Shown here: positions 37,710 through 46,376 of the stretch, piece after piece
Numbering within the stretch: position 1 is the first letter of the stretch
Layout of the letters: every line of letters starts with the position of its first letter
Assembly: GCA_903851365.1 (NCBI GenBank)
Contig: CAINOB010000059.1
Coordinates: 1-64,000, forward strand
Direction of reading: 5' to 3'
DNA: 64,000 nt
Origin: an uncultured Bacteroidota bacterium
GTDB taxonomy: Bacteria > Bacteroidota > Bacteroidia > Bacteroidales > UBA12481
The notes under the pieces: generated by a model
Seen by the model: the letters and a program-made list of their open reading frames with translations, nothing else
Told to the model about the DNA's origin: nothing
The model's database searches: none
Translations under genes and position numbers: made by a program

Positions 37710-39656
37710 TCATCGGGATAACAAAGCAAAATCGATCATAGCTTCAAGGTTGATAGCACTCTCCCAGGGACGGTACCTAGTACCATTCGGCTGGCCATTG
37801 AGATAGTATTCTGACCATGCTCCATTCTGATCGGCCATGGAAAGTGTTTTATTATATTGGGCCAATGATTCTGGCAGATGCAGCCTGGTCAAAGCTGTCA
37901 ATAAAAAGCCATAATCATACCCAACCGTTCGGTTTTCCTCCTTTTGATGTGCAATTTCCACGACAGCCGGTTTTAACACATCATAAGGCATTAAGCTGAA
38001 ATTCATATAAAATGGTTCCAAAGCCACCGACAGAAGATTATAAGTTCTCGCAACAACCCGAGGCAATGGGCTCGTAGTGATGCAGTTTGCACAAACATAA
38101 CGGTCGTTTTCATTGCGTTCGGTCCAGACAATTCCGCCATACTTTTTCATGAGGCAGTCGGGACCGGCAGCTTCGCATACGCCATGCCTGTATCTTGGTA
38201 ATTCGGCCACTTTTGCTCGTTCGGGATTGTTGGTCATCAAAGATCCATTGTGCCAGAAGTTTTTTTTAAAGTTCGATTTTACGCGCTCGACCAATGCCCT
38301 GTTTTTTGAAATTTCCTGGGCTGGCCTGAGCTTCTGTCCGGCCACCCAATCCAGATATTTTTGCCCGCTTTCGATAAAGAGCATGGTGGCTTCGGCTGAG
38401 CCGTCATTGAGCGCTGATCGAGGCACCATTCCACCGGCAACATAAGTTTCATCACCATTGAAAGGCAGCATATCGTTGACCAGGTGTTTTCTCTGACTAT
38501 TAAAAGCCCATTCGAGCATCGGATTAATTTTTGCCAAAAAGGCATTATCCCTGGTGGCATTTAACAAATCGAAAGCCTGAAGGATAAGGTAGCCGGTAAT
38601 CTCCACCTCATCATTTTCGTGTATGTGAAAAATCCCCTCTACCCCGATCGCCTGTGCATTATGAATATATCCGTACTTTTTCCAGATTTCCCAATAGAAA
38701 TTCAGTATCGACCTTGCTTCATTATACAAACCCAGAGCCAGCAGACCTCTGGATACTCCATATTGATCGCGGACATAACCCAATGGATACGGATAACCCG
38801 CAAGTACGGCACCTTGAATGCTCTGTTGGGTTTTCAGGAGAACAGCAACATCATCTATCGTTTGCAATAACTTTGTTCGTGAAGGTGCTGAAGAGGGGAG
38901 CAAAGTGTTAAAATCTTTCCTCTCCTGTGTGAATTTTTGCCAAAAAGCAGTTGTCCTGGTCAAAATCTTCTCCGGAGTTGATCCCAATATCTGCTTCGTA
39001 TTGTTCATTACGTCGGGATATTCAGGCCCACCGATCAAACAGATCGTGCTCTCACCCCGATCGCAGGTTATTTCGATAATCCCAGAATCAGGAATCCTTG
39101 AGATTTTCGCTTTTCCTGTCACAATAAGTTCGCTGTAAAAAATCCTGGGATAAACATAAGTCTGATAAATCGTCGACCCTGATGGCAAACTAAACAGGAT
39201 CCCGCTTGCTGCCCTGCCAGATTTCAATTGGTTGGAATTGTCGGTTACCTGAAGGTTTTTAGCCAATTTTAACCGAAACACTATCTGGCTCTGTGCATTC
39301 ACTTTCCGCAAAAAACAAGGGGTTTCAGCATCAACGAAATCAATCAGGCTGGCTATTTCTGAAGTACCGGCAAAAAAATTATGGGTCCATATAGCAGTTC
39401 CGGTCTGCCGCACAGACTGCGACTCAGCACTGGCTCCTTTTACCCATTCCGCGGTCAGAAATGAAGGTGAAGAATAGGGCCCTGTGTAGGCTGCGATAAT
39501 ATCCGGACCTTTTTCATAGATGCACATTTTACCGTTTCCGAGGGACTGCACCGCGCCAGGATCTTTGGAAACAGGTTGGGAAAAAGAAGGGAATGAAGAG
39601 ATTAAAAGGAGGAAAAATAAAAGCAGCTTTGCCCGGTTGACACTGCTTTCGATCAT
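37710..39656 (-). CDS. Exported six-hairpin (GH15-like) glycosidase
   Basis: Signal MIESSVNRAKLLLFFLLLISSFPSFSQ starting at 39656; GYPYPLGYVRDQYGVSRGLLALGLYNEA, toroid-like repeats. The ORF-track start at 39734 lies in repeat DNA. Confidence 0.65.
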   Translation of the reverse strand: MIESSVNRAKLLLFFLLLISSFPSFSQPVSKDPGAVQSLGNGKMCIYEKGPDIIAAYTGPYSSPSFLTAEWVKGASAESQSVRQTGTAIWTHNFFAGTSEIASLIDFVDAETPCFLRKVNAQSQIVFRLKLAKNLQVTDNSNQLKSGRAASGILFSLPSGSTIYQTYVYPRIFYSELIVTGKAKISRIPDSGIIEITCDRGESTICLIGGPEYPDVMNNTKQILGSTPEKILTRTTAFWQKFTQERKDFNTLLPSSAPSRTKLLQTIDDVAVLLKTQQSIQGAVLAGYPYPLGYVRDQYGVSRGLLALGLYNEARSILNFYWEIWKKYGYIHNAQAIGVEGIFHIHENDEVEITGYLILQAFDLLNATRDNAFLAKINPMLEWAFNSQRKHLVNDMLPFNGDETYVAGGMVPRSALNDGSAEATMLFIESGQKYLDWVAGQKLRPAQEISKNRALVERVKSNFKKNFWHNGSLMTNNPERAKVAELPRYRHGVCEAAGPDCLMKKYGGIVWTERNENDRYVCANCITTSPLPRVVARTYNLLSVALEPFYMNFSLMPYDVLKPAVVEIAHQKEENRTVGYDYGFLLTALTRLHLPESLAQYNKTLSMADQNGAWSEYYLNGQPNGTRYRPWESAINLEAMIDFALLSR

Positions 39657-39761
39657 TCTTCCGTGTTTCGCGTTTCGTGTCACGTCTTCCGATATTCTTC
39701 TTCGTCTATCGATCTTTCTTTCGTCACCCGTCACTTGTCACCCGTCACTTGTCACCCGTCA
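39657..39761 (-). repeat. Heptad array (15 units in continuous register) spanning the gap between two same-strand genes
   Basis: tcttccg|tgtttcg|cgtttcg|tgtcacg|tcttccg|atattct|tcttcgt|ctatcga|tctttct|ttcgtca|cccgtca|cttgtca|cccgtca|cttgtca|cccgtca. Confidence 0.95.
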
Positions 39762-40656
39762 CATATTTCTGAAACTCCTCGGCAATTTTGGCGGTCTTAG
39801 TGTCGCCGCTATGAACCAGAACACGATACTTCATATGGAGCGCATCACCCTTTTTAAAGGTTGTTCCCGCGGTTTCATCGGCTGGCCAATACATGGGTGT
39901 CGGTGAAAAAAATCCATAATCGCGTGTAAACCAAGGTGACGGATACCATGGATTGGATGGATGCTGGAGAATTGCCATGCCTTCGGTTTTTCCGTTGCGA
40001 GTTCCATAGCAGTCCATCCAAGGTGATTTTTTCCCAAAGGTGCCATTATCCCCTGTCTCGCCACTGTTTCCTTCGGCATTCACAGCCGTACCACCATTCA
40101 CCACCGAAAGATCTGGCGCCATGCGGCCGCTGAAGAAAGAGTGGTTGGTCTTCTCGATTTTTACGTCCATGAGAATATCCAGGCGAATATCAAAATCGAT
40201 TTGATAGAGATCCTTGTAAGGAGCTGTGATCGTGATCAAACGAACATCACGGATAGGAGATTCAGCCCCGGGCCGGCTCCAGATACATTCGTTGGCAATC
40301 ACCACTGAGTCTTTGCCTGACTTCAGGATTTCAGCCCTGAGGGTGCGTATCCTGCCCCTGTCGATCCCTTCCTGCCAATAATTGCCGCCATTTACCCTGT
40401 CGCAGCCAAAAAATAGAGAACTATGGTGTGGATAGAGGCTGTTCCTCATCGAGGTAACACTAAAACCGGATGGTCCGTTTACCGGGAAGAAAAACGGATA
40501 CTTTTCGTCTTCCGAAAAGATGTATTGGGTAAAGAGGTTGTCCTTGATTGATACATCGATACGATTACCAACCTTTACTGCAGTTACCTGTGAATGAGAG
40601 GCAAAGCTGGTCAAAAGCAACATGCCTGAAAGGCAGGCAAGTGAACAAAGTTTCAT
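39745..40656 (-). CDS. DUF6807/PmoA-like exported protein
   Basis: SMRNSLYPHHSSLFFGCDRVNGGNYWQEG, HPSNPWYPSPWFTRDYGFFSPTPMYW; paralogous to 18808..19827. Confidence 0.8.
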   Translation of the reverse strand: MKLCSLACLSGMLLLTSFASHSQVTAVKVGNRIDVSIKDNLFTQYIFSEDEKYPFFFPVNGPSGFSVTSMRNSLYPHHSSLFFGCDRVNGGNYWQEGIDRGRIRTLRAEILKSGKDSVVIANECIWSRPGAESPIRDVRLITITAPYKDLYQIDFDIRLDILMDVKIEKTNHSFFSGRMAPDLSVVNGGTAVNAEGNSGETGDNGTFGKKSPWMDCYGTRNGKTEGMAILQHPSNPWYPSPWFTRDYGFFSPTPMYWPADETAGTTFKKGDALHMKYRVLVHSGDTKTAKIAEEFQKYVTGDK

Positions 40657-40705
40657 TTTGTGCGTTTTAATTAATTGCCGACGTCAAATTAGCAATAAAA
40701 AAGTA

Positions 40706-41461
40706 ATGGAAGTGCACAAACACCCCCGTCATGTTACCCATCCAAAAAAATGGGCAGAATACTTTCTGGAATTTTTCATGATATTTTTTGCCGTTTTTAT
40801 GGGTTTTCTTGCGGAAAATATCAGGGAACATGTTGAGGAGCGAAAAAAGGGAGCGGAATATCTGAATGCCTATCTGCATGATCTGCTTCAGAATCAAATT
40901 ACGTATAAGAAATATGACAGTTTATTTACCGCTTTGCTGCCCGTTTATGACACCATCACTGAAATTTATCACGAGGGTAAGGAGAACTCAGAAATTAAAA
41001 ATCTGGCTGCATTACTGATAAAAGGAAAGAGGACCATTTCTGTTCCGCTGAGCACCACCAATTATTTCCAGCTCGTAAATTCAGGGAGCATGCGACTTAT
41101 TGAGAATGAATCTATTACGTTGGCCATGGGTAAGTATATTGATGAGATAACTGCCTTCAGGGACTATGATTTACAGATAAAAAACATGCGCAGCAATTTA
41201 TACCCTGAAGTACTGAAAATTGAGGACTTGCATGATTTTTACACGTCCGACAGCGTTGGAAACATCAGCAAGGACCATATACCACAGATGGACCGGTTTC
41301 CATTACTGAGTGCTGAACAGCGACGAACCCTGGTTAATTACTACAGGCTTTATATTGCCCAGACTAAGAATGAGCTGAGCGGACTAAAAAACCTGGCAAA
41401 ATCTAACGATGAGCTGATAGCGATGATTAATTCTTCTTCACAGGTATCAGGAAAACATTAA
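40706..41461 (+). CDS. Conserved membrane-anchored hypothetical protein (DUF6090-like)
   Basis: WAEYFLEFFMIFFAVFMGFLAENIREHVEERKKGAEYLNAYLHDL; ATG at 40706. Confidence 0.65.
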   Translation: MEVHKHPRHVTHPKKWAEYFLEFFMIFFAVFMGFLAENIREHVEERKKGAEYLNAYLHDLLQNQITYKKYDSLFTALLPVYDTITEIYHEGKENSEIKNLAALLIKGKRTISVPLSTTNYFQLVNSGSMRLIENESITLAMGKYIDEITAFRDYDLQIKNMRSNLYPEVLKIEDLHDFYTSDSVGNISKDHIPQMDRFPLLSAEQRRTLVNYYRLYIAQTKNELSGLKNLAKSNDELIAMINSSSQVSGKH

Positions 41462-44036
41462 CCGAATGGCCTGGCACCGAAACTGAAAAATTGGCAGCGC
41501 AGTTTTTAATTTCACTTTCTACTGGCAGGATTCTTTTGGGCTCGGTCAGGTTATTCTCATCGGTCACATTATCAGAGCGGATAATTATCTGGCGACCATT
41601 TGATTCAACCGATTCAGCACCATTAATTGCGATATCTGTTCTTATGGGTTCGGAATTATAATTCACAACTTTCAACACAACCATCTTCTTTCCCCTGTCG
41701 TAACCGGCAATCGAAAAAACTGACTGCATCGGTACCAGGGTGGCTGTAGAAAGCAATTGCCCATTGAGGTACATATCGGCACGATTATGTCCGATAACTA
41801 TTTTTAAATCGTACCAGCGATTATTTTCGATCCCTCCACGAGTGCTCTTGACCGATTTATAGGCATAGCCCTCGGGTGCTCCCCAGGCCTGCATTTCGGA
41901 AAAGGAATTTCCTGCGGCACCGTAGTTGGCAAAGAAAAACCGATCGTTATTTTCAACATTCAGATATACAAGAAATCCTTCTGATCCTCCCGTGCGGCGT
42001 GCCTTTACCCGGATTTCACCAGTCGTAATTTTTACCGATTTCAAAAACATGCGCGCAGCCGCAACTTCCGGATCTGTTTGCTTAAGTACCCCACCCTCAA
42101 ACTTCCAGTTACCTTCCACCGGTTTTTCCCATTGACCGGTATGCTGAAAATTATCCCTGAAAATAAGCTTTCCATTTTCATCCAGAACTTCCAGATTTTT
42201 GAATTCGGTTTGGGTATTCCAGGACCCCAGGCCGATTCTGCCACCGAGCAAAGGGCTGACAGTATCCGGTTTTGGCATAACATCCAGAGTCGACGCCAGG
42301 TTTACCGAAGGGCGGGTTTCATTGAAAACTTTCTGGACATAATAGGATGCTCTGGCATAACTCCCGGAAGCATTATACTCAATGAGATTGACATCCCAGC
42401 TCCGGTCGTTGACATTACAGAAAAGTGGTGCGTAGCTGGCCATTTTCACGAGATCTCCGTTCTTTTCCATCATCATCAGAAACGTGGCATCGCCCATATC
42501 ACAATACCAATCACCTTTGCCTCGCTGCGACGCATATTCCCCAACATAAACATCCCAAGGGGTACGCTTGTACTTATCGAAATAATCGAAATGTGTTCTT
42601 ATCCAGTTCCCATCCCGGTAGGCATGTTCATCTATCCTGTCGATATTTGCCTCACCAGCCTTAGCAATAGCTGGTCGGTTGATACCGCTCCAATACATAC
42701 TCATCAGAACGATCATATCCGGGTATTTTGCCTTGATGGCGGTTCTGAATTTGGTATAATAATCGCCATAAATGGCAGCATAATGCTCATTGCCGACCTC
42801 AACATACTTCAGTGGGAACGTATCCGGATGTCCCATTTTTGTTCGCTGCGCGCCCCATTTCGAGGTCACCGGTCCAATAGCATACTCAATGGCATCGAGC
42901 GTTTGTTGAATGAGGGTATCGAGGTTATTCACCGGCCAGTTATTCTCCGGATGAACAGTCATGCCGGCAAATGCGACATACATTGCTTTTGCCCCGATTT
43001 GCTCGCAAAATTGCAGAAATTCATGGTATCCAAATCCATCGGTTGACCGGTACTTCCAGTATCCCCACATACCGGGACGCTGTTCAGGTGGTACCACCAT
43101 TTTTCGCCAGTCGGGAGCAGATTCCCAAGAAAGGCCTTCCACATAACATCCGCCGGGATAGCGTATAAAATCTGGTTTCAGGTCGGCAAGGTAAGTAGCC
43201 AGATCGGGCCGCAAACCGTTGGGTGTATTTCGGAAAGTGGGCGGGAAAAGGGATACCCAATCGATCTGGAAAGTACCGGCTCCCTGAAAATTCAACACCA
43301 GGTGTGCTTCCTTATCACTTCCGGCAGCAAGGAGTTTCGTAGCCAATTTTTGCCATGATCTTGATTTTTTGATCGGTTCGAAAGTAAATCCGGCCAACCT
43401 GGTCCCATCTTTAGATTCCAGCGAAACTGTTATTGTTCCTTTGAAGGCAAACGGTCGCAGATAAAATGTAAAGTCGTAAGAATTGTCCTTAACGATATTC
43501 ATACCCCAATAACCACTGTTGATCAATGAAGTACTCGCGGTGCCCTTTACAGCAGAAGTCATGCTGATTTCCAACGACCTTTCAGAGGCTTGATTCATGG
43601 GGTTTGCGGAGGTCAGTTTCATAGCACCGGCGGTTCCTTCAGCATTATTCAGGCTCCATCCCACCAGCTCACGAGCAGGATCCCAGGCACAGTTTCCGTT
43701 CCAGGGCCACGGCATTGGCCAACTCTTTTCAGGTACTCCAGCGGGCAGCGATTTCAGTTCCATACGAAGGTTTCCATCATCCCCCTTGACCAGCTTCATT
43801 CCCGGAGGGACCATCCCCTCTTCAAAGCTCCGGTTCTGGACCAGTTCTGCATAAATTCCTCCATCAAAAGCATGGCTGATCTCCTCCATAAAAATTCCTG
43901 ACAGGCCCTTCTGAACCGGTGCCTTTTCCTCTTTCAGGTCAACGCGGATAGTAGCATGGAAATCCTTTGCAGGAGTTTGGGCGCACAAAGGAAAACCAAT
44001 CAAACTGAAGATTATCAGGAAGTTATATTTCATCAT
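41427..44036 (-). CDS. Alpha-L-arabinofuranosidase, GH51, with inserted concanavalin/DUF1080-like domain
   Basis: SHAFDGGIYAELVQNRSFEEG, FIRYPGGCYVEG, KYVEVGNEHY, YVGEYAS; internal LamG-like segment DNFQHTGQWEKPVEGNWKFEGGVL. Confidence 0.93.
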   Translation of the reverse strand: MMKYNFLIIFSLIGFPLCAQTPAKDFHATIRVDLKEEKAPVQKGLSGIFMEEISHAFDGGIYAELVQNRSFEEGMVPPGMKLVKGDDGNLRMELKSLPAGVPEKSWPMPWPWNGNCAWDPARELVGWSLNNAEGTAGAMKLTSANPMNQASERSLEISMTSAVKGTASTSLINSGYWGMNIVKDNSYDFTFYLRPFAFKGTITVSLESKDGTRLAGFTFEPIKKSRSWQKLATKLLAAGSDKEAHLVLNFQGAGTFQIDWVSLFPPTFRNTPNGLRPDLATYLADLKPDFIRYPGGCYVEGLSWESAPDWRKMVVPPEQRPGMWGYWKYRSTDGFGYHEFLQFCEQIGAKAMYVAFAGMTVHPENNWPVNNLDTLIQQTLDAIEYAIGPVTSKWGAQRTKMGHPDTFPLKYVEVGNEHYAAIYGDYYTKFRTAIKAKYPDMIVLMSMYWSGINRPAIAKAGEANIDRIDEHAYRDGNWIRTHFDYFDKYKRTPWDVYVGEYASQRGKGDWYCDMGDATFLMMMEKNGDLVKMASYAPLFCNVNDRSWDVNLIEYNASGSYARASYYVQKVFNETRPSVNLASTLDVMPKPDTVSPLLGGRIGLGSWNTQTEFKNLEVLDENGKLIFRDNFQHTGQWEKPVEGNWKFEGGVLKQTDPEVAAARMFLKSVKITTGEIRVKARRTGGSEGFLVYLNVENNDRFFFANYGAAGNSFSEMQAWGAPEGYAYKSVKSTRGGIENNRWYDLKIVIGHNRADMYLNGQLLSTATLVPMQSVFSIAGYDRGKKMVVLKVVNYNSEPIRTDIAINGAESVESNGRQIIIRSDNVTDENNLTEPKRILPVESEIKNCAANFSVSVPGHSVNVFLIPVKKN

Positions 44037-44767
44037 TATTGTTTTTTTGCTTTTATTATGCATGGCTGTGATTGCGAATTTAAAGGATCCTTATTAAAGC
44101 TGCCATATTGTTCTATTTCACAAAAACCTGAATCTGCAACAATCTTAAGCAGGTGAGCCGGTCGAATCGCCAGCAGAGGTACATTATTTTCTATCACCTG
44201 CCCCGTATTCCTGATGGTCAATTTAGTTTGGAACTGAATGTGATTCGGGTTTTGCGGATAATGATATTTTCGCTCAAAACGGCATACTCCATTCTCGATA
44301 GAAGGCAAACCATCAAGTTTCTGATCCAGTATTCGATCATAATTAATTATTTGAATCAATATTATTCCATTTGGTTTGAGAACCCGGAAGGATTGCTGCA
44401 AAAACTCTGCAACTTCTTCTTCAACAGATAAATGTGGAAGTGTATTCCCAAAACATATAAGCCGGTCGACTGATTCCGGAGCAAGTTCTTTATCCAAGTC
44501 CAGCATTCCCGCCTTTAAAAACCAGGTACCAACAGGTTTAGAAGTCGCTTTCTGACGGGCAGATTCGAGCATATCTTCATCCGGGTCCATGCCAGCGGTA
44601 GAGCGGAATATTTCGGCAAGGGCCACAATGAGGCTACCGGTACCACAGCCAACATCCACTATCGAGAGTGCTGGATCAGCTCCGTAGGAAAGCACGAAAT
44701 CAAGCTGTGCCGGAATGAACGGGAAGATTAGATCGTACCAGGGGCGAATGGAGGGGTAGAAGGGCAT
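44036..44767 (-). CDS. Class I SAM-dependent methyltransferase
   Basis: SIVDVGCGTGSLIVALAEIFRSTAGMDPDEDMLESAR. Confidence 0.92.
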   Translation of the reverse strand: MPFYPSIRPWYDLIFPFIPAQLDFVLSYGADPALSIVDVGCGTGSLIVALAEIFRSTAGMDPDEDMLESARQKATSKPVGTWFLKAGMLDLDKELAPESVDRLICFGNTLPHLSVEEEVAEFLQQSFRVLKPNGIILIQIINYDRILDQKLDGLPSIENGVCRFERKYHYPQNPNHIQFQTKLTIRNTGQVIENNVPLLAIRPAHLLKIVADSGFCEIEQYGSFNKDPLNSQSQPCIIKAKKQ

Positions 44768-44830
44768 TGGGTTTCGGGTATCGGGTTTCGGGTATCAGGT
44801 TTTGATGAAGAAGATCGGGGGACGAACGCA
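44768..44830 (+). repeat. Heptad array (GGGTTTC/GGGTATC) plus GAAGATCGGGGGACGAA module
   Basis: gggtttc|gggtatc|gggtttc|gggtatc|aggtttt|gatgaag|aagatcg|ggggacg. Confidence 0.85.
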
Positions 44831-44973
44831 AAATCGCCCTTACAATTTTAAGGAAATATCCGGGTTCAGCCAAGGATAGATTTCAACAAACCCCGGTTAA
44901 AGCTGACAATAGGGGATTCCATCTAAACCCCGGTATTCATAGGTCAAGGGCCATTCTTCAGAAGGAATAATGG

Positions 44974-45429
44974 CTAGTTGAGATCTTTCATTACCCGGAG
45001 TGCGAGATCTACTTCGAAGCCCCGGCTCTGGGCAAATTTCAGGAGTTTCTGCTTTTTGTTGTGCGGATTGGATTCACCTTTCAGCTCCCTTGATTTTTTT
45101 TGGAGCAGTTCTTTAAGAGTTTCTGCATAGAGCTCCTCATCAATATCGGCCAGGACCTGATCGATAACCGAATGCCGAACCTTTTCCATGGAGAGCATAT
45201 AACGGATTTTGATGCGACCCCAATGATTCAGGCGAACTTTGTCCTTGACATAAGCATTTGCAAACCTTAAATCATCGATAAATTTCTCCTTAATAAGATG
45301 TTCAATTACGGTTTCGATATCCTCCGCTGAGGTATCCCAGTATTTAAGTTTCCCCCTGATATTAGCTTCACTGTATTCTGTTCTGGAGCACAGTTCCATA
45401 GCTCTGCTTAGTGCCTGTATTTTATCCAT
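44974..45429 (-). CDS. recX: Regulatory protein RecX
   Basis: AMELCSRTEYSEANIRGKLKYWDTSAEDIETVIEHLIKEKFIDDLRFANAYVKDKVRLNHWGRIKIRYML. Confidence 0.9.
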   Translation of the reverse strand: MDKIQALSRAMELCSRTEYSEANIRGKLKYWDTSAEDIETVIEHLIKEKFIDDLRFANAYVKDKVRLNHWGRIKIRYMLSMEKVRHSVIDQVLADIDEELYAETLKELLQKKSRELKGESNPHNKKQKLLKFAQSRGFEVDLALRVMKDLN

Positions 45430-46327
45430 GATATGCTCGAATCATACGGTCCTTGCCGTGAATATCTTTATGAAGTTCAACTTTGGAAAACCATTTGCGG
45501 AATATTTCTGCAGTCTCCTCACCTAAACGATCGTGAATCTCAACATATACCTGCCCGCCGGGATTAAGGTTTGATGCCGCAAATTCCGCTATAGCCTTAT
45601 AAAATAACAATGGGTTTGCGTCAGGAACAAACAGTGCCATTTCAGGCTCATACCTGATGACATGCAGATCCATCGACGTCATTTCGGATAAAGGCACATA
45701 GGGAGGGTTTGAGACGATGATATCAAAAGGTTTCGTGGTAAGGGACGGGGTCCCCGCCTCCGCGGGGATGACAAGGCTATCGAGGGTAAGGATGTTAAAG
45801 TAAGCTATTGATAGTTCGACCTTATTTATTCCGGCATTTTCTTTTGTGAGTTGGAGTACTGCCTCCGAAATATCTGAGGCAACCACTTCGGCATCCGGCA
45901 GGTGCTTTGCCAGGGCAATTGCAATTGCCCCGCTCCCGCATCCAATATCTAATATTCGCAACCTTTTCCCAACTGGCTCAACTTCACTTGTCATCCCGGC
46001 GAAAGTCGTAAGTATCCACTCAACGAGCTCTTCGGTTTCCCCTCTCGGAATCAGCACTCCTGATTTAACATTAATTTTTAGCCCATAAAATTCAGTCTCA
46101 CCAAGGATATACTGGATTGGCTCATGCATTTTCAACCGAACAATTATGTCTGAAAGATGACTTTCCTGATCTGGAGGAAGTTGATTCGCCTGATTCAGCC
46201 TAATCTGCACCCAGCTAAGCCCTGTTAGGGACTCCAGCACCAGCCGTCCAATCGAATCGATTTCGCGGACCGGATACAGACCGTTCAAAGCTTCAGCCAG
46301 GATTCTTTGGATATCCGAATATCTCAT
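45422..46327 (-). CDS. prmC: Peptide chain release factor N5-glutamine methyltransferase, carrying in-frame repeat insertions
   Basis: VLIPRGETEELVEWIL, ILDIGCGSGAIAIALAKHLPDAEVVASDIS, FDIIVSNPPYV. Confidence 0.95.
   Translation of the reverse strand: MRYSDIQRILAEALNGLYPVREIDSIGRLVLESLTGLSWVQIRLNQANQLPPDQESHLSDIIVRLKMHEPIQYILGETEFYGLKINVKSGVLIPRGETEELVEWILTTFAGMTSEVEPVGKRLRILDIGCGSGAIAIALAKHLPDAEVVASDISEAVLQLTKENAGINKVELSIAYFNILTLDSLVIPAEAGTPSLTTKPFDIIVSNPPYVPLSEMTSMDLHVIRYEPEMALFVPDANPLLFYKAIAEFAASNLNPGGQVYVEIHDRLGEETAEIFRKWFSKVELHKDIHGKDRMIRAYHG
45742..45772 (-). repeat. Palindromic repeat (copy F) inside prmC
   Basis: gggacggggtccccgcctccgcggggatgac, translated as VIPAEAGTPSL. Confidence 0.95.
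45990..46008 (+). repeat. Partial palindromic repeat (copy G) inside prmC, antisense
   Basis: gtcatcccggcgaaagtcg, read on the coding strand as TFAGMT. Confidence 0.75.
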
Positions 46328-46337
46328 CGCTTGATTC

Positions 46338-46357
46338 CCCCGGATTGAAATCCGGGG
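46338..46357. repeat. Hairpin CCCCGGAT-TGAA-ATCCGGGG
   Basis: Perfect 8-bp stem in the prmC/M3-peptidase gap. Confidence 0.85.
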
Positions 46358-46376
46358 CTATTAATAAGCTCTATCA

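Noticed and set aside
39657-39734. N-terminal MTGDERKIDRRRRISEDVTRNAKHGR of the six-hairpin glycosidase ORF
   Set aside because: Heptad-array translation. A good signal peptide starts at 39656.
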